A stretch of DNA of 34,677 nucleotides. It comes from Chloroflexota bacterium. Its GTDB lineage: Bacteria; Chloroflexota; Anaerolineae; UBA4142. How positions within the stretch are numbered: position 1 is the stretch's first letter; the number at the start of each line of letters is the position of its first letter. Of this stretch, positions 7,202-15,723 are shown in pieces. The stretch covers positions 1 through 34,677 of the forward strand of contig JAMCQI010000067.1 of NCBI GenBank assembly GCA_023381515.1, in the 5' to 3' direction. A program made the position numbers and the translations under genes. The notes under the pieces are model-generated. The model did not search any database. It was not told the origin of the DNA and saw only the letters and a list, made by a program, of their open reading frames with translations.

Positions 7202-8626
7202 ATGAAACGCATTCTCTGGTTCTTGTTCGGCGTTAGCGTTCTCGCAGTGCTTGCACTGAGCGCGTGCGCTGCGCCAGCCCAACCGCCCGCCGCAGCTACG
7301 AGTGCCCCTGCTGCAGCCACGAGCGCCCCGGTTGCTGCCACAAGCGCCCCAGCAGCCCCCAAAGCTGCCGCCCCCGATTACATTCTCATCGGCGGAAGCG
7401 TGCCGGAGACTGGTATGTATGCCGGTTTCGGGCAGGGTGGCGTATGGGGCGCGCAAGCCGCCGTCGACGATATCAACGCTCAGGGCGGAATCTACATCAA
7501 AGCGTATGACAAGAAGATTCCCGTCAAGCTCGTGCTCGCCGATAATGCGAGTGATCCTTCCAAGTCGGGGACACTAGCCGAGGATCTGATTCTCCGGGAC
7601 AAAGTCGTCGCATTGTTCTCTCCGGATAACCCCCCGCCGATGCATATCCCGATAGCCGAAACGGCTGAAAAGTACGGGATTCCGCACGTAGTGGGCGGCG
7701 GACCTTTGGAACCCTGGCTTGAAGCACGAAACTCCACAGAGACAAAGTGGCAGTACACCTGGTTCAGCGGCTTTGGAATTGCCACACCGCCTCCGCAGGG
7801 AGATCCGAGGTACGGCAAGCCCGGCTACACGATCAAAGACGCCTGGTTCGCCGTGCTGGATGCCTACGGCAATCAGACGAACAAGGTCGCAGGTGTCTTC
7901 GCGACGGATGAGCCGGACGGCATCGGTTGGTACAACCTGTTTCCCGGTCTGCTGAAGGAATGGGGCGCAACCGTCGTCGGCGCAGACCAAAAATTGGGCT
8001 TTTATCCGGTTGGCACGACTGACTTTACCTCCATGTGTACCGCGTGGAAGAAGGCCAACGTCGAAATTCTCTGGGGCAATACGCCCGGTCCAGAGTTCGG
8101 CCCGCTGTGGCGGCAATGTACTCAACTGGGCTTTCATCCCAAGATAGTCATGGTGGGAAGAGCTCCGCTTTTCTACACGGACGTGAATTCCTGGGGTGGA
8201 GACCTGCCTCAAGGCGTCGGTTCAGAGGTTTGGTGGGATCCAGCGTTCACCGGCCCCGGGATCGGCACCACGACTCCACAGTCACTCGCAGATCGATGGG
8301 CTAAAGCTACCAATCAACCGCTAAACCGCGGTATCGGCCACGGCTACACTCCAATGCAAGTGCTCTTTGATGCCATCCAACGCGCCGGCTCGTTGGACGG
8401 GAAAGCCATCAACGCGGCGCTCGCGGACACCAACATGCAGACGATAAACTACTTGGTGAAATTCGATCCGGCGACGCACTTTAGCTGGATTCCGGTGTTC
8501 GTGGGTCAATGGCAAAAGACCGACAAACCGTGGGTTTGGGAGTCCCCGATTACCTTCTCGAAGCATGACTTTTTGCCGGCTACCGCAAAGTACATCTTCC
8601 CAGTTCCTGGAGCCCCGGCCCAGTAG
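7202..8626 (+). CDS. Liv-type ABC importer substrate-binding lipoprotein
   Basis: Extracytoplasmic ligand-binding protein of 474 aa in the Peripla_BP_6 (branched-chain amino acid receptor) family. A signal peptide with hydrophobic core FLFGVSVLAVLAL leads to a lipobox ending in Cys22, so it is membrane anchored by lipid. Residues 23-58 form an Ala/Thr/Ser/Pro linker of repeated ATSAPA units. The mature domain opens IGGSVPETGMYAGFGQGG and includes NASDPSKSGTLAEDL and the GTTDFTSMC hinge region typical of the family. A strong AAAGGAGGAG precedes ATG 7202. Liv-type receptors bind amino acids, but many bind aromatic acids or other small organics; the neighbouring catabolic genes suggest the latter. 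It heads a transporter operon whose ATPase and permease genes lie at 8742-15050. Confidence 0.93.
   Translation: MKRILWFLFGVSVLAVLALSACAAPAQPPAAATSAPAAATSAPVAATSAPAAPKAAAPDYILIGGSVPETGMYAGFGQGGVWGAQAAVDDINAQGGIYIKAYDKKIPVKLVLADNASDPSKSGTLAEDLILRDKVVALFSPDNPPPMHIPIAETAEKYGIPHVVGGGPLEPWLEARNSTETKWQYTWFSGFGIATPPPQGDPRYGKPGYTIKDAWFAVLDAYGNQTNKVAGVFATDEPDGIGWYNLFPGLLKEWGATVVGADQKLGFYPVGTTDFTSMCTAWKKANVEILWGNTPGPEFGPLWRQCTQLGFHPKIVMVGRAPLFYTDVNSWGGDLPQGVGSEVWWDPAFTGPGIGTTTPQSLADRWAKATNQPLNRGIGHGYTPMQVLFDAIQRAGSLDGKAINAALADTNMQTINYLVKFDPATHFSWIPVFVGQWQKTDKPWVWESPITFSKHDFLPATAKYIFPVPGAPAQ
7291..7350 (+). repeat. In-frame imperfect repeats coding the lipoprotein linker
   Basis: Three imperfect copies of a GCNGCNACNAGYGCCCC-like unit, about 20 bp each, encode the ATSAPA repeats directly after the lipid-anchored cysteine. 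The linker probably acts as a flexible tether between membrane and binding domain; copy number may vary between strains. Confidence 0.6.
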
Positions 8627-8642
8627 GGAGCGCAACCAATCA

Positions 8643-8676
8643 GGGTGGGGTTGGCCGGAAACAGCCGACCCCATCC
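8643..8676 (+). other. Strong intergenic stem-loop after the binding-protein gene
   Basis: A 13-bp stem (two G-U pairs) between 8643-8655 and 8664-8676 with an 8-nt loop. It lies 16 bp after the lipoprotein stop codon and before the ATPase gene. No T tract follows directly (TTTT only about 8 nt later), so it is more likely a 3'-end stabiliser or partial terminator that keeps binding-protein mRNA more abundant than the downstream genes. Confidence 0.55.
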
Positions 8677-8741
8677 GACTGCGATTTTGTGGATAGCCGA
8701 ATGCCTTCTTGCCCTGCATTCTAGATGGTTGAGGTGGTAGG

Positions 8742-9467
8742 TTGAACGAGCCAATTCTGTCGGTCAGCGGCGTCAAGAAACATTTCGGAGGGATACAAGC
8801 CCTCAATCGCATTGATTTTGACTTGCCGGCGGGCGCCATCATGGGCCTGATGGGACCCAACGGCGCGGGCAAGACAACGCTCGTCAATATCATTTGCGGC
8901 TCCTACAAGCCAGACGCCGGCACGATCAAGTTCAAGGGAGCGGACATCACGGGCTGCTCGCCGCATTCAAGCTGTCACCACGGAATTGCGAGAACGTTTC
9001 AGATTCCTCAACCCTTCAAGACACTGACGGCACAACAAAATGTCACCGTTGCCGCCATGTTTGGAAAAGGCCTTGGCAAAGCGGCGGCTGAAAAACAAGC
9101 CCTGGAGGTGCTCAAGTCAACCGATCTCCTCGATCGGAAGGATACACTGGCGCGTGACATGTCGACGATAACGCTCAAGCGGCTCGAAGTGGCGCGGGCG
9201 CTTGCCACTGATCCAAGTCTTTTGCTCGTAGACGAAGTAGCTGCCGGCTTGAACGAGTCCGAGCTTCCCCGGATGTTGGAAATCCTCGCCGCGATCCGCG
9301 CGAGAGGCGTCACGATCATACTGATCGAACACATTATGAAAGTCATGCGCGAGGCGGTGGATAATATTCTTGTGCTGAACGAAGGGCAAACCATCGCATT
9401 CGGCCGACCGGAAGAGGTCATGCGCAACAAGCAAGTCGTGGAATGTTACCTGGGCGAACACGCCTAG
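8742..9467 (+). CDS. Liv-type ABC importer ATP-binding protein (LivG-like)
   Basis: A 241-aa cytoplasmic ATPase that would power the importer. Walker A is GPNGAGKT (38-45), the Q loop RTFQIPQPF (84-92), Walker B LLLVDE (160-165) and the switch His sits in LIEHIMKVM. The C-terminal segment ending CYLGEHA is LivG-like. The ABC signature is unusual: where LSYGQ or LSGGQ is expected the protein reads MSTITLKRLEVARAL, resembling the SLTLA...RLEVARAL variant of some LivG relatives but shorter. Start is TTG 8742 behind GAGGTGG. The next gene is not LivF but a BKACE, so transporter and catabolic genes are interleaved. Confidence 0.9.
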   Translation: MNEPILSVSGVKKHFGGIQALNRIDFDLPAGAIMGLMGPNGAGKTTLVNIICGSYKPDAGTIKFKGADITGCSPHSSCHHGIARTFQIPQPFKTLTAQQNVTVAAMFGKGLGKAAAEKQALEVLKSTDLLDRKDTLARDMSTITLKRLEVARALATDPSLLLVDEVAAGLNESELPRMLEILAAIRARGVTIILIEHIMKVMREAVDNILVLNEGQTIAFGRPEEVMRNKQVVECYLGEHA

Positions 9468-9499
9468 GATCATCGCCTACCCTTTAAGAGAGAAGCATC

Positions 9500-10432
9500 A
9501 TGGAGAAGCTAATCCTCACCACCGCGCTCACTGGCGCGATCACCGTTCCGACACAGACCCCGCACTTGAAATACAGCATCGCGGGGATTGCCGAGGATGC
9601 TATCGCCTGTGCACGCGCCGGTTCGACTTCTGTTCACATTCACGCGCGGGAACCGGAAAACGGTCGCCCCTCCTCCGATCCGGAGCTTGTGCGCGAGATC
9701 GTGACTCGCATCAAGGCAGGTTGCAACGCGATCATTTGCATCACCACCGGCGGCGGGATGGGCATGTCACCGCAGGAACGGCTGCGGGGCGCTGCATCCT
9801 GCCGGCCCGAATTGGCGACCTTCAACCTGGGTTCGATGAATTTCTCCATGCACCCGGTCGCGCGGCGCTACAAACCGGGAGAATGGAAGTTCGAATGGGA
9901 GCCTGGCTACGTCGAGGGCACCAAGGATTTCATCTTCCGCAATACCTTCGGGGACATGGAGGTGTTTGCCAAGACGATGGAGGAGAACCACGTCAAGCCG
10001 GAATTCGAGGCCTACGACGTCGGGCACCTTTACAATTTGAAATTCCTGGAGAAGGCGGGACTGGTCAAACCGCCTTACTGGATCCAATTTGTGCTAGGGG
10101 TCCTGGGTGGCCTCGGCGCCAATCCCGAAGACCTGATTCTTATGAAACAGACGGCCGACCGACTGCTCGGCCCCGACAACTATCGCTGGTCGGTGATCGG
10201 CGTGGGATATCCCAATGAGTTCAACATGACGGCGATGGGCATCATGATGGGCGGGCATGTCCGAGTTGGGCTCGAAGACAACATTTACGTCCAACGGGGC
10301 AAACTGGCGGCTAATGTGGACTTGGTGGAGAAAGCCAAGCGAATTGCCGCGGAGTTTGAGCGAGAGATTGCGACACCGAGCGAGGCGCGTCAGATACTTG
10401 GGCTAAAAGGGCTTGACGCCGTTAATTTCTGA
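9500..10432 (+). CDS. BKACE family beta-keto acid cleavage enzyme (DUF849)
   Basis: A 310-aa TIM-barrel enzyme. The BKACE family condenses a beta-keto acid with acetyl-CoA and splits it into acetoacetate and a CoA ester. The divalent metal ligands are visible: His46 and His48 in VHIHARE, and the conserved VRVGLEDN motif with Arg255, Glu259 and Asp260, matching the Arg/Glu/Asp motif of the 3-keto-5-aminohexanoate cleavage enzyme Kce as I recall it; SMNF at 112-115 is also typical. ATG 9500 follows AAGAGAGAAG. It is the first of four catabolic genes placed inside the transporter operon. With the cyclase, SDR and transhydroxylase nearby, triacetate (3,5-dioxohexanoate) is a good candidate substrate, but the side-chain specificity cannot be read from sequence. 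Confidence 0.92.
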   Translation: MEKLILTTALTGAITVPTQTPHLKYSIAGIAEDAIACARAGSTSVHIHAREPENGRPSSDPELVREIVTRIKAGCNAIICITTGGGMGMSPQERLRGAASCRPELATFNLGSMNFSMHPVARRYKPGEWKFEWEPGYVEGTKDFIFRNTFGDMEVFAKTMEENHVKPEFEAYDVGHLYNLKFLEKAGLVKPPYWIQFVLGVLGGLGANPEDLILMKQTADRLLGPDNYRWSVIGVGYPNEFNMTAMGIMMGGHVRVGLEDNIYVQRGKLAANVDLVEKAKRIAAEFEREIATPSEARQILGLKGLDAVNF

Positions 10433-10447
10433 CAGGAGGGTCAAACG

Positions 10448-11242
10448 ATGGCTTCGTCAACCAACGCACTTGAATTCTATGATTTGAGTTACCCGTGGGG
10501 TCACGGAGTTCCACTGTGGCCTTACTTCCCTGACGTCAAAATCGAGCGCATGCACTACCATGCCCGGTCGGGTGTACTCTCTCAGCAGATCACGACCTTC
10601 ATGCATTGCACGACGCATACGGACGCGCCAGCCCACGTCATCGAGGGCGCACCGTACATGGACGAGGTACCCCTCGCCAAGTTCTTCGGCACGGCGGTCG
10701 TGGTCTCCATCCCCAAGAACAAGTGGGAAAAGATCATGCCGGAAGACCTCGAACGTGCCGAGCCGCGTATCGAGCCGGGCGACATTGTGATCATCAATAC
10801 CGGCTGGCACAAGTATTGGGGCGATAACCAACAATACTTTGCCTATTCGCCGGGATTGTATCACGAGGCGGGCGAATGGTTTGTGGCGCGCGGCGTCAAA
10901 GCGGTTGGCGTGGACAACCAGGCGCTCGATCATCCACTGGCGACTGCGATCGGTCCCCACGGTTCCGGTCCCCTGCTGCCGAACGTCTGCAAGGAATTCG
11001 AGCTCGAGACCGGCCATAAGGTCGAAGAGGTCTTTTCGGAATGGGAGCCTAACCACCGGCTTTTGCTTGGCAACGGCATCGTCGGTTTCGAGAACGTCGG
11101 CGGAGACATTGACAAGGTTACCGGCAAGCGTGTGACCCTCGCGGCGTTTCCGTGGCGCTGGATGAAGGGTGATGGCTGCATCGTGCGCATGGTCGCGATG
11201 GTCGATCCAAGCGGCGAGTATCGAATCGAAAGGGGGCTCTGA
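10448..11242 (+). CDS. Metal-dependent cyclase-family hydrolase (PF04199, kynurenine-formamidase/cyclohydrolase type)
   Basis: A 264-aa protein with the family metal motif H-x3-H-x-D-x3-H: His53, His57, Asp59 and His63 in MHCTTHTDAPAHV. Members hydrolyse amides or C-C bonds of cyclic diketones (kynurenine formamidase, and dihydrophloroglucinol cyclohydrolase in anaerobic phloroglucinol breakdown). The opening ALEFYDLSYPWGHGVPLWP is also family-like. AGGAGGG lies 7 nt before ATG 10448. It follows the BKACE by 15 bp and overlaps the cupin by one base (TGATG), so the three are co-translated. Opening of a reduced aromatic ring is the role I favour from context; a formamidase-like role is the alternative. 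Confidence 0.9.
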   Translation: MASSTNALEFYDLSYPWGHGVPLWPYFPDVKIERMHYHARSGVLSQQITTFMHCTTHTDAPAHVIEGAPYMDEVPLAKFFGTAVVVSIPKNKWEKIMPEDLERAEPRIEPGDIVIINTGWHKYWGDNQQYFAYSPGLYHEAGEWFVARGVKAVGVDNQALDHPLATAIGPHGSGPLLPNVCKEFELETGHKVEEVFSEWEPNHRLLLGNGIVGFENVGGDIDKVTGKRVTLAAFPWRWMKGDGCIVRMVAMVDPSGEYRIERGL

Positions 11243-11589
11243 TGAAAGTCACGCGCGTGGAAGAAGCGGTCAAGTACTGCCCGCCCAAACATTTGGACTG
11301 CTACGCCATGTACCTGCAGCACAAGAACATGGGCTGTGAGGCGCCTTACTGGGTGGGCTGTTCCTACTATCTTCCTGGCGGCAAAGCCGATTGGGATGCT
11401 ACGCCGTTAGCCAAGATCTACATCGTGCTCGAGGGCGAATTGACCATGGCCTTCGACGGTAAAGAGGTCAAGTTAGGGCCGATGGATTCGATCTACATAG
11501 GGCCGAGCGAGAACCGGCAGGTGCGCAACGACACCAATCGTGTCGCCACGATGCTGGTCGTGATGCCCTATCCGCCCGCCGCGGCCTAG
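11242..11589 (+). CDS. Small cupin-fold protein
   Basis: A 115-aa single-domain cupin: YLPGGKADWDATPLAKIYIVLEGELTM forms the first cupin motif and GPMDSIYIGPSENRQVRND the second. The metal-binding histidines of the standard motif are largely absent, so it may be structural, a ligand binder or an isomerase rather than a metal enzyme. It shares one base with the cyclase stop and is followed closely by the SDR gene, so it belongs functionally to that group. A similar-sized cupin is encoded at 18326. Specific function unknown. Confidence 0.82.
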   Translation: MKVTRVEEAVKYCPPKHLDCYAMYLQHKNMGCEAPYWVGCSYYLPGGKADWDATPLAKIYIVLEGELTMAFDGKEVKLGPMDSIYIGPSENRQVRNDTNRVATMLVVMPYPPAAA

Positions 11590-11600
11590 GAGAAGTTCAC

Positions 11601-12383
11601 GTGAACAAGATCCCAGATACTCAATCGCTCTTCGACGTTTCCGACAAAGTGGCTCTCGTCACCGGCGCCACGGGCGGCTTGGGACAAGCGGCGGCTAAGG
11701 GACTCGCTCAGGCTCGTGCCAAGGTGATGCTGACCGGCCGTGACGAGGCAAAGCTCAAGCCGGTGCTCGCCGAGATAGAGGCTTGCGGCGGAAACGCGGC
11801 GTACGTTGCCGGCCGCCCCGACGACGTCGGCGACATGCAGCGCATCGTCGCGGCCACGGTCGAACGCTTTGGCGGCATTGACATCTTGATCACCGCCGCC
11901 GGCATGAACAAGCCCAAGCCCATCGTCGAGCAATCGGTAGAGGAATGGCAGGCGATCTTGGACGCAAATCTCAAAGCCACCTACCTGGCCTGCAAAGAGA
12001 CGGGCAAGGCAATGATCGCGCAAGGTCGCGGCGGCAAAGTGATCCTGGTTTCGTCCACGCGGGGCAAGCTGGGGATGGCCAACTACTCCGGCTATTGCCC
12101 GTCCAAAGGGGCGGTCGATTCCCTGACGCAGACTCTGGGGTGGGAGTGGGGACGATACAAGATCAACGTCAACGCGATTGCGCCGACCGTCTTCCGCACT
12201 CCGCTGACCCAGTGGATGTTCGACGACCAGTCGGTTTACAAGAATTTCTTGACGCGGATTCCGTTGGGCAGACTGGCCGAACCGGAGGACTTGATCGGCA
12301 CGCTCATTTTCCTCTCGTCACACGCGTCTGACTTTATTACAGGAGCGATCATCTACACTGACGGCGGCTACACCGCCGGCTAG
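11601..12383 (+). CDS. Short-chain dehydrogenase/reductase (phloroglucinol-reductase candidate)
   Basis: A classical SDR of 260 aa. The cofactor motif TGATGGLG is at 21-28, the catalytic Ser at 151/152 in LVSSTRGKLG, and YxxxK at Tyr165/Lys169. The usual NAAG reads TAAG (98-101). The C-terminus FITGAIIYTDGGYTAG is typical. GTG 11601 is preceded by TAGGAGAAG overlapping the cupin stop. The enzyme would reduce a carbonyl or enolised phenol with NAD(P)H; by context it could reduce phloroglucinol to dihydrophloroglucinol, as the known phloroglucinol reductases are SDRs. Many SDRs with sugar or keto-acid substrates look alike, so the substrate is inference. Confidence 0.9.
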   Translation: MNKIPDTQSLFDVSDKVALVTGATGGLGQAAAKGLAQARAKVMLTGRDEAKLKPVLAEIEACGGNAAYVAGRPDDVGDMQRIVAATVERFGGIDILITAAGMNKPKPIVEQSVEEWQAILDANLKATYLACKETGKAMIAQGRGGKVILVSSTRGKLGMANYSGYCPSKGAVDSLTQTLGWEWGRYKINVNAIAPTVFRTPLTQWMFDDQSVYKNFLTRIPLGRLAEPEDLIGTLIFLSSHASDFITGAIIYTDGGYTAG

Positions 12384-12442
12384 AGGCGACGCTCTGCGCT
12401 CGCAACACGTGCGGCGGCAATTGGACTGATCAAAGGGGCGGG

Positions 12443-13165
12443 ATGGAAGAACAAGTTTTGTTGCGAATAGACAAGATCGACGTGTTTTACGGCAGTCTTC
12501 AGGTCTTGTGGCAAGTCTCGCTTGAGGTCAAGCGTGGCGAGATGGTCGCCATCGTCGGCGCGAACGGCGCAGGCAAGACCACTTTGCTCAAGACCGTTTC
12601 GGGCGTATTCCATCCCGCCCACGGCACCATCGAGTTCGCGGGTCAACAGATCACCCACCAGAATCCCTATGACATTGTCAGCCTCGGCATCTCTCACGTG
12701 CCGGAGGGGAGAAGACTGTTTCCCGAGATGACGGTCTTTCAGAACTTACGGATCGGTTCGTACAATCACACCGCGCGGGCAAAACGGGAAGAGAATCTCA
12801 GACGAGTCTACGAGCTGTTCCCCATCCTGAAGGAACGCAAAGACCAGCTCGCCAAGACCCTAAGCGGGGGGCAGCAGCAAATGGTGGCGATTGCGAGGGG
12901 ATTGATGGCTGACCCCAAGCTGCTCATCATCGACGAGATGTCGCTCGGCCTTTCTCCTTTGATCGTAGACGAGCTGTTTCGCATCTTGCACGAGATCAAA
13001 GCGCGCGGGATCACCGTTCTCCTGGTAGAGCAGAACGTCTGGCGAACGCTGCACGAAGTGGATCGCGCGGACGTCATCGAGACTGGACGGCTTGTGTTGA
13101 GCGGCATGGCCCAGCAACTAATAGAGGAGGACAGGGTGAGGAATGCTTACTTCGGCGCGCTGTAG
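12443..13165 (+). CDS. Liv-type ABC importer ATP-binding protein (LivF-like)
   Basis: A 240-aa ATPase partnering the LivG-like protein. Walker A GANGAGKT (39-46), the family-typical HVPEGRRLFPEMTV segment, a full LSGGQ signature (140-144), Walker B LLIIDE (160-165) followed by MSLGLSP where relatives usually have PSLGL, and VEQNV in place of the canonical switch-loop sequence, as is normal for LivF. ATG 12443 follows AAAGGGGCGGG. The pair LivG/LivF therefore has one canonical signature (here) and one altered one (at 8742). It is separated from LivG by four catabolic genes and followed by both permeases. Confidence 0.93.
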   Translation: MEEQVLLRIDKIDVFYGSLQVLWQVSLEVKRGEMVAIVGANGAGKTTLLKTVSGVFHPAHGTIEFAGQQITHQNPYDIVSLGISHVPEGRRLFPEMTVFQNLRIGSYNHTARAKREENLRRVYELFPILKERKDQLAKTLSGGQQQMVAIARGLMADPKLLIIDEMSLGLSPLIVDELFRILHEIKARGITVLLVEQNVWRTLHEVDRADVIETGRLVLSGMAQQLIEEDRVRNAYFGAL

Positions 13166-13193
13166 TGACATCAATTAGGGCGGGGGCAACGAA

Positions 13194-14060
13194 ATGGAAT
13201 CGCTAAACAGCCTGATGCTGCCTATCGTCATCGGAATCTTGATGGGTGGACTGTATGCCGTCATCGCCCTGGGTCTCTCCCTCGTTTTCGGGGTGATGAA
13301 AGTGATCAACGTCGCGCATGGGGACCTGGTGATCCTCGGCAGTTACATGGGTTTTTCGGCGCTGAGCATGTGGAAGCTCGACCCGTTGCTGTGGCTGCTT
13401 CCCATCGCCCTCATCTTTTTTGTGCTCGGTTTCCTGCTGGAAAAGTACCTGTTGAACCGCGCGGCCAAGATGTCCGCGGATGCCGCTCTGATCGTCGCAT
13501 TCGGCGTTGCGCTCATCGTTCAAAACGCCGACCAGATCCTATGGACTCCGCAGAGCCGGTCTCTCGTTACGTCCTACAGCATGAGCACTTTTTCGTTGGG
13601 GGATCTGAACGTGCCTCTCGTCTACTTACTCGATTTCGCCGCCGCACTGATCGTAATGGTAGCCCTTCATCAATTCTTGCAAAGGACCTATCTCGGCCAG
13701 GCCATTACGGCTGCCTCGCAAGACCGGCAAACCGCGGAGTTGATGGGAATCGATCCCAACCGGGTCTACCACGTCGCTTTCGGCATCTCCATGTCGATAG
13801 CGGCGATTGGAGGCATCTTCTTTGGCCTGACCTTTCCTTTCAACCCAACCTCCGGCTCCGCACTCCTCATCATCGCCTTTGGCGTGATCATCTTGGGGGG
13901 GCTAGGCAGCATGGTGGGGACGTTTGTGGGCGGTATCGTTTTTGGTTTGTCACAGACTCTCGGCGGTTATTTCGCGGGTCCGACAGGACAATTGCTGATC
14001 CCGTTTTTGATGGTCCTCGTCGTCCTGAGCGTTCGTCCGCAGGGTCTATTCGGTCGTTAG
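13194..14060 (+). CDS. Liv-type ABC importer permease (LivH-like)
   Basis: A 288-aa integral membrane protein with about eight hydrophobic segments. LYAVIALGLSLVFGVMKVINVAHGD near the N-terminus is the LivH hallmark. The cytoplasmic coupling loop is ASQDRQTAELMGIDPNRVYHVAFGIS, and GVIILGGLGSMVGTFVGG plus the terminal VRPQGLFGR are equally typical. It would form the translocation path together with the LivM-like protein. ATG 13194 lies behind a G-rich ribosome binding site 28 bp after the LivF stop; the LivM gene begins 9 bp after its own stop. Confidence 0.95.
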   Translation: MESLNSLMLPIVIGILMGGLYAVIALGLSLVFGVMKVINVAHGDLVILGSYMGFSALSMWKLDPLLWLLPIALIFFVLGFLLEKYLLNRAAKMSADAALIVAFGVALIVQNADQILWTPQSRSLVTSYSMSTFSLGDLNVPLVYLLDFAAALIVMVALHQFLQRTYLGQAITAASQDRQTAELMGIDPNRVYHVAFGISMSIAAIGGIFFGLTFPFNPTSGSALLIIAFGVIILGGLGSMVGTFVGGIVFGLSQTLGGYFAGPTGQLLIPFLMVLVVLSVRPQGLFGR

Positions 14061-14069
14061 AGGGCGCCG

Positions 14070-15050
14070 ATGCGAGAATATATACCGAGGTCGCTTCCCT
14101 GGATTCCTTTCGCGGCGACGGTTGGGGTGCTTGCCATCTTGCCTTTGGTGGGCGCGCCTCAGACCTGGCTGTTGTACCTGTTCTACTTCGGCGTTTACCT
14201 GGCCGCCGCCAACATGTGGAACTTGCTCGCCGGTTTCAGTGGGCTGCTGGCGCTTTGCCCGGCAGCGTTCATTGGGCTTGCCGGCTACTCCATGACCATA
14301 CTCACCTGGGTGGGCGTCCCGTACTATGTGGGAATTCTGGCGGGGGGCGCCGTAGCGAGCTTGTTTGCGGTGGTCATTTCAGTGTCCGTCTTTAGGATGA
14401 AAGGCATCTACTTTGCGATCGGCACCCTGGTGGTGCCAGCCGTCCTGCGCCTGGTCTTTCTACGGTGGAAACCGGTCGGCGGTGACCTGACCGGCGGGGG
14501 CGCGGGCTACATGGTCAAGGGTGTGAGCGGCATTCCTCCGGCCGTAACGTACTGGCTGGCCCTCGCCGTCGGAGTGGCTTCCATGATCGTCGTGCTGGTC
14601 ATCTTGCGGTCGAAATTTGGAATGGGACTGGCCGCGATCCGCGATAATGACGTCAGTGCCGCAGCATCCGGGATTGACGTTTTCAGGCTCAAGCTGTCCT
14701 CGTTTGTAATCGCGGCATTCATCATGGGGGTCGCCGGCGCGATCTTTTACATGAATCAGGGCTATATCGAGCCGAACAACGCATTTGACATCAACTGGTT
14801 GATGATCGTTCTGCTCGCGACCGTCATCGGTGGCGAGGGTCTGGAATGGGGCCCAGTGGTGGGGACGGTCATTGTGGTGGCATTGCGGTTTCAACTCGCG
14901 AGATATGCCGACATCAGCCTCCTGATCCAAGGTCTGATCCTCGTCGTCATCATGCTCGCGGCCCCGCAGGGGATCGTCGGATTGGTCCGCCGGTTGCAGC
15001 GGGTAAGTATGGTTCATCGGATCTGGCTGCGCTGGCCAGCCCATCAATAG
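14070..15050 (+). CDS. Liv-type ABC importer permease (LivM-like)
   Basis: A 326-aa membrane protein with about nine to ten hydrophobic segments. It shows NMWNLLAGFSGLLALCPAAFIGLAGY, MKGIYFAIGTL, and the coupling loop GMGLAAIRDNDVSAAASGIDV followed by RLKLSSFVIAAFIMGVAGAI, all LivM features. The family's usual Gly-His before AAF in the early loop reads Cys-Pro. AGAGGG overlapping the LivH stop serves ATG 14070. The final 20 residues after GIVGLVRRLQ are basic and look unstructured. Confidence 0.95.
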   Translation: MREYIPRSLPWIPFAATVGVLAILPLVGAPQTWLLYLFYFGVYLAAANMWNLLAGFSGLLALCPAAFIGLAGYSMTILTWVGVPYYVGILAGGAVASLFAVVISVSVFRMKGIYFAIGTLVVPAVLRLVFLRWKPVGGDLTGGGAGYMVKGVSGIPPAVTYWLALAVGVASMIVVLVILRSKFGMGLAAIRDNDVSAAASGIDVFRLKLSSFVIAAFIMGVAGAIFYMNQGYIEPNNAFDINWLMIVLLATVIGGEGLEWGPVVGTVIVVALRFQLARYADISLLIQGLILVVIMLAAPQGIVGLVRRLQRVSMVHRIWLRWPAHQ

Positions 15051-15097
15051 CGAATACAAGAAGGCAAAGTACAAAGTAGGCTCGAAGGAGGCTTCTC

Positions 15098-15487
15098 ATG
15101 ATCGACGTGGCAATTCTGGTTCTTCGAGTTTTCATGGGCCTCGTCATGATTCCTCACGGCGCGCACAAACTCCAAGAGTTGGGTACGCTCAACAAGAAAT
15201 GGCGCGAAAAGTACGGTTTGCCAACCGGGTCCGTTGCTTTGGCCGGCTTCTTGGAGGTCGTTTGCGGATTCGCGATGATTGTGGGGGTTTTCAGCAGCGT
15301 CGCCGCCTTCATCCTTGCCGTCGTCATGCTGGTGGGAACGTACGTCAGCATTTGGAAAGACCACGAGCCGTATCTCAGTCTGCCCAGAGGCAAGGGATGG
15401 GATTTCAATGTGTTCCTGTTCGGAACACTGATCGCTCAGATCTTTTTGGGCGATGGACTTATTTCCTTGCTTCACTTGTTCTCGTAA
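15098..15487 (+). CDS. DoxX family small membrane protein
   Basis: A 129-aa protein with four hydrophobic helices. The opening ILVLRVFMGLVMIPHGAHKL, the AGFLEVVCGFAMIVGVF helix and the closing WDFNVFLFGTLIAQIFLGDG segment match the DoxX family. The biochemical role of most members is unknown; some are linked to quinone or thiol redox chemistry. ATG 15098 follows GAAGGAGG. It lies at the end of the transporter block, 47 bp after the LivM-like gene, and may be co-transcribed. Function here unknown. Confidence 0.85.
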   Translation: MIDVAILVLRVFMGLVMIPHGAHKLQELGTLNKKWREKYGLPTGSVALAGFLEVVCGFAMIVGVFSSVAAFILAVVMLVGTYVSIWKDHEPYLSLPRGKGWDFNVFLFGTLIAQIFLGDGLISLLHLFS

Positions 15488-15603
15488 GCTCACCTGACCC
15501 AGGCGTCGCCCCAGTTGAGGATTGCTCATCCTGCGCTCGCTTCACTCTACCTCGGCGGCGGGAGGGGCTTAACCTGCCCGGCGACTGGGCTTACGGGCCA
15601 GCG

Positions 15604-15636
15604 CTCCCGGCGAGCGGAGCTCCCCGCTCGCGGGAG
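15604..15636. repeat. GC-rich intergenic stem-loop
   Basis: CTCCCG (15604-15609) plus CGAGCGG (15611-15617) pair with CCGCTCG (15624-15630) plus CGGGAG (15631-15636): 13 bp with one bulged G and a 6-nt loop. It lies in the 236-bp gap between DoxX and the M24 gene. There is no T tract, so it is not a classic terminator. It looks like a dispersed palindromic element or an mRNA-processing structure; I saw no second copy in the window. Confidence 0.5.
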
Positions 15637-15723
15637 GCGAGGTTTCAGGGCAAAAACAAGCGGAACCGAGGTCGCGCGTATCCTCGGCAGGCTCTTAACG
15701 AACCACAGAAACGGAGTATTTCA

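Noticed and set aside
15199..15723. Longer N-terminus for the M24 protein
   Set aside because: It would overlap the DoxX gene and read through the GC-rich hairpin; the added residues are Arg-rich and unlike any creatinase domain. ATG 15724 has a good ribosome binding site.
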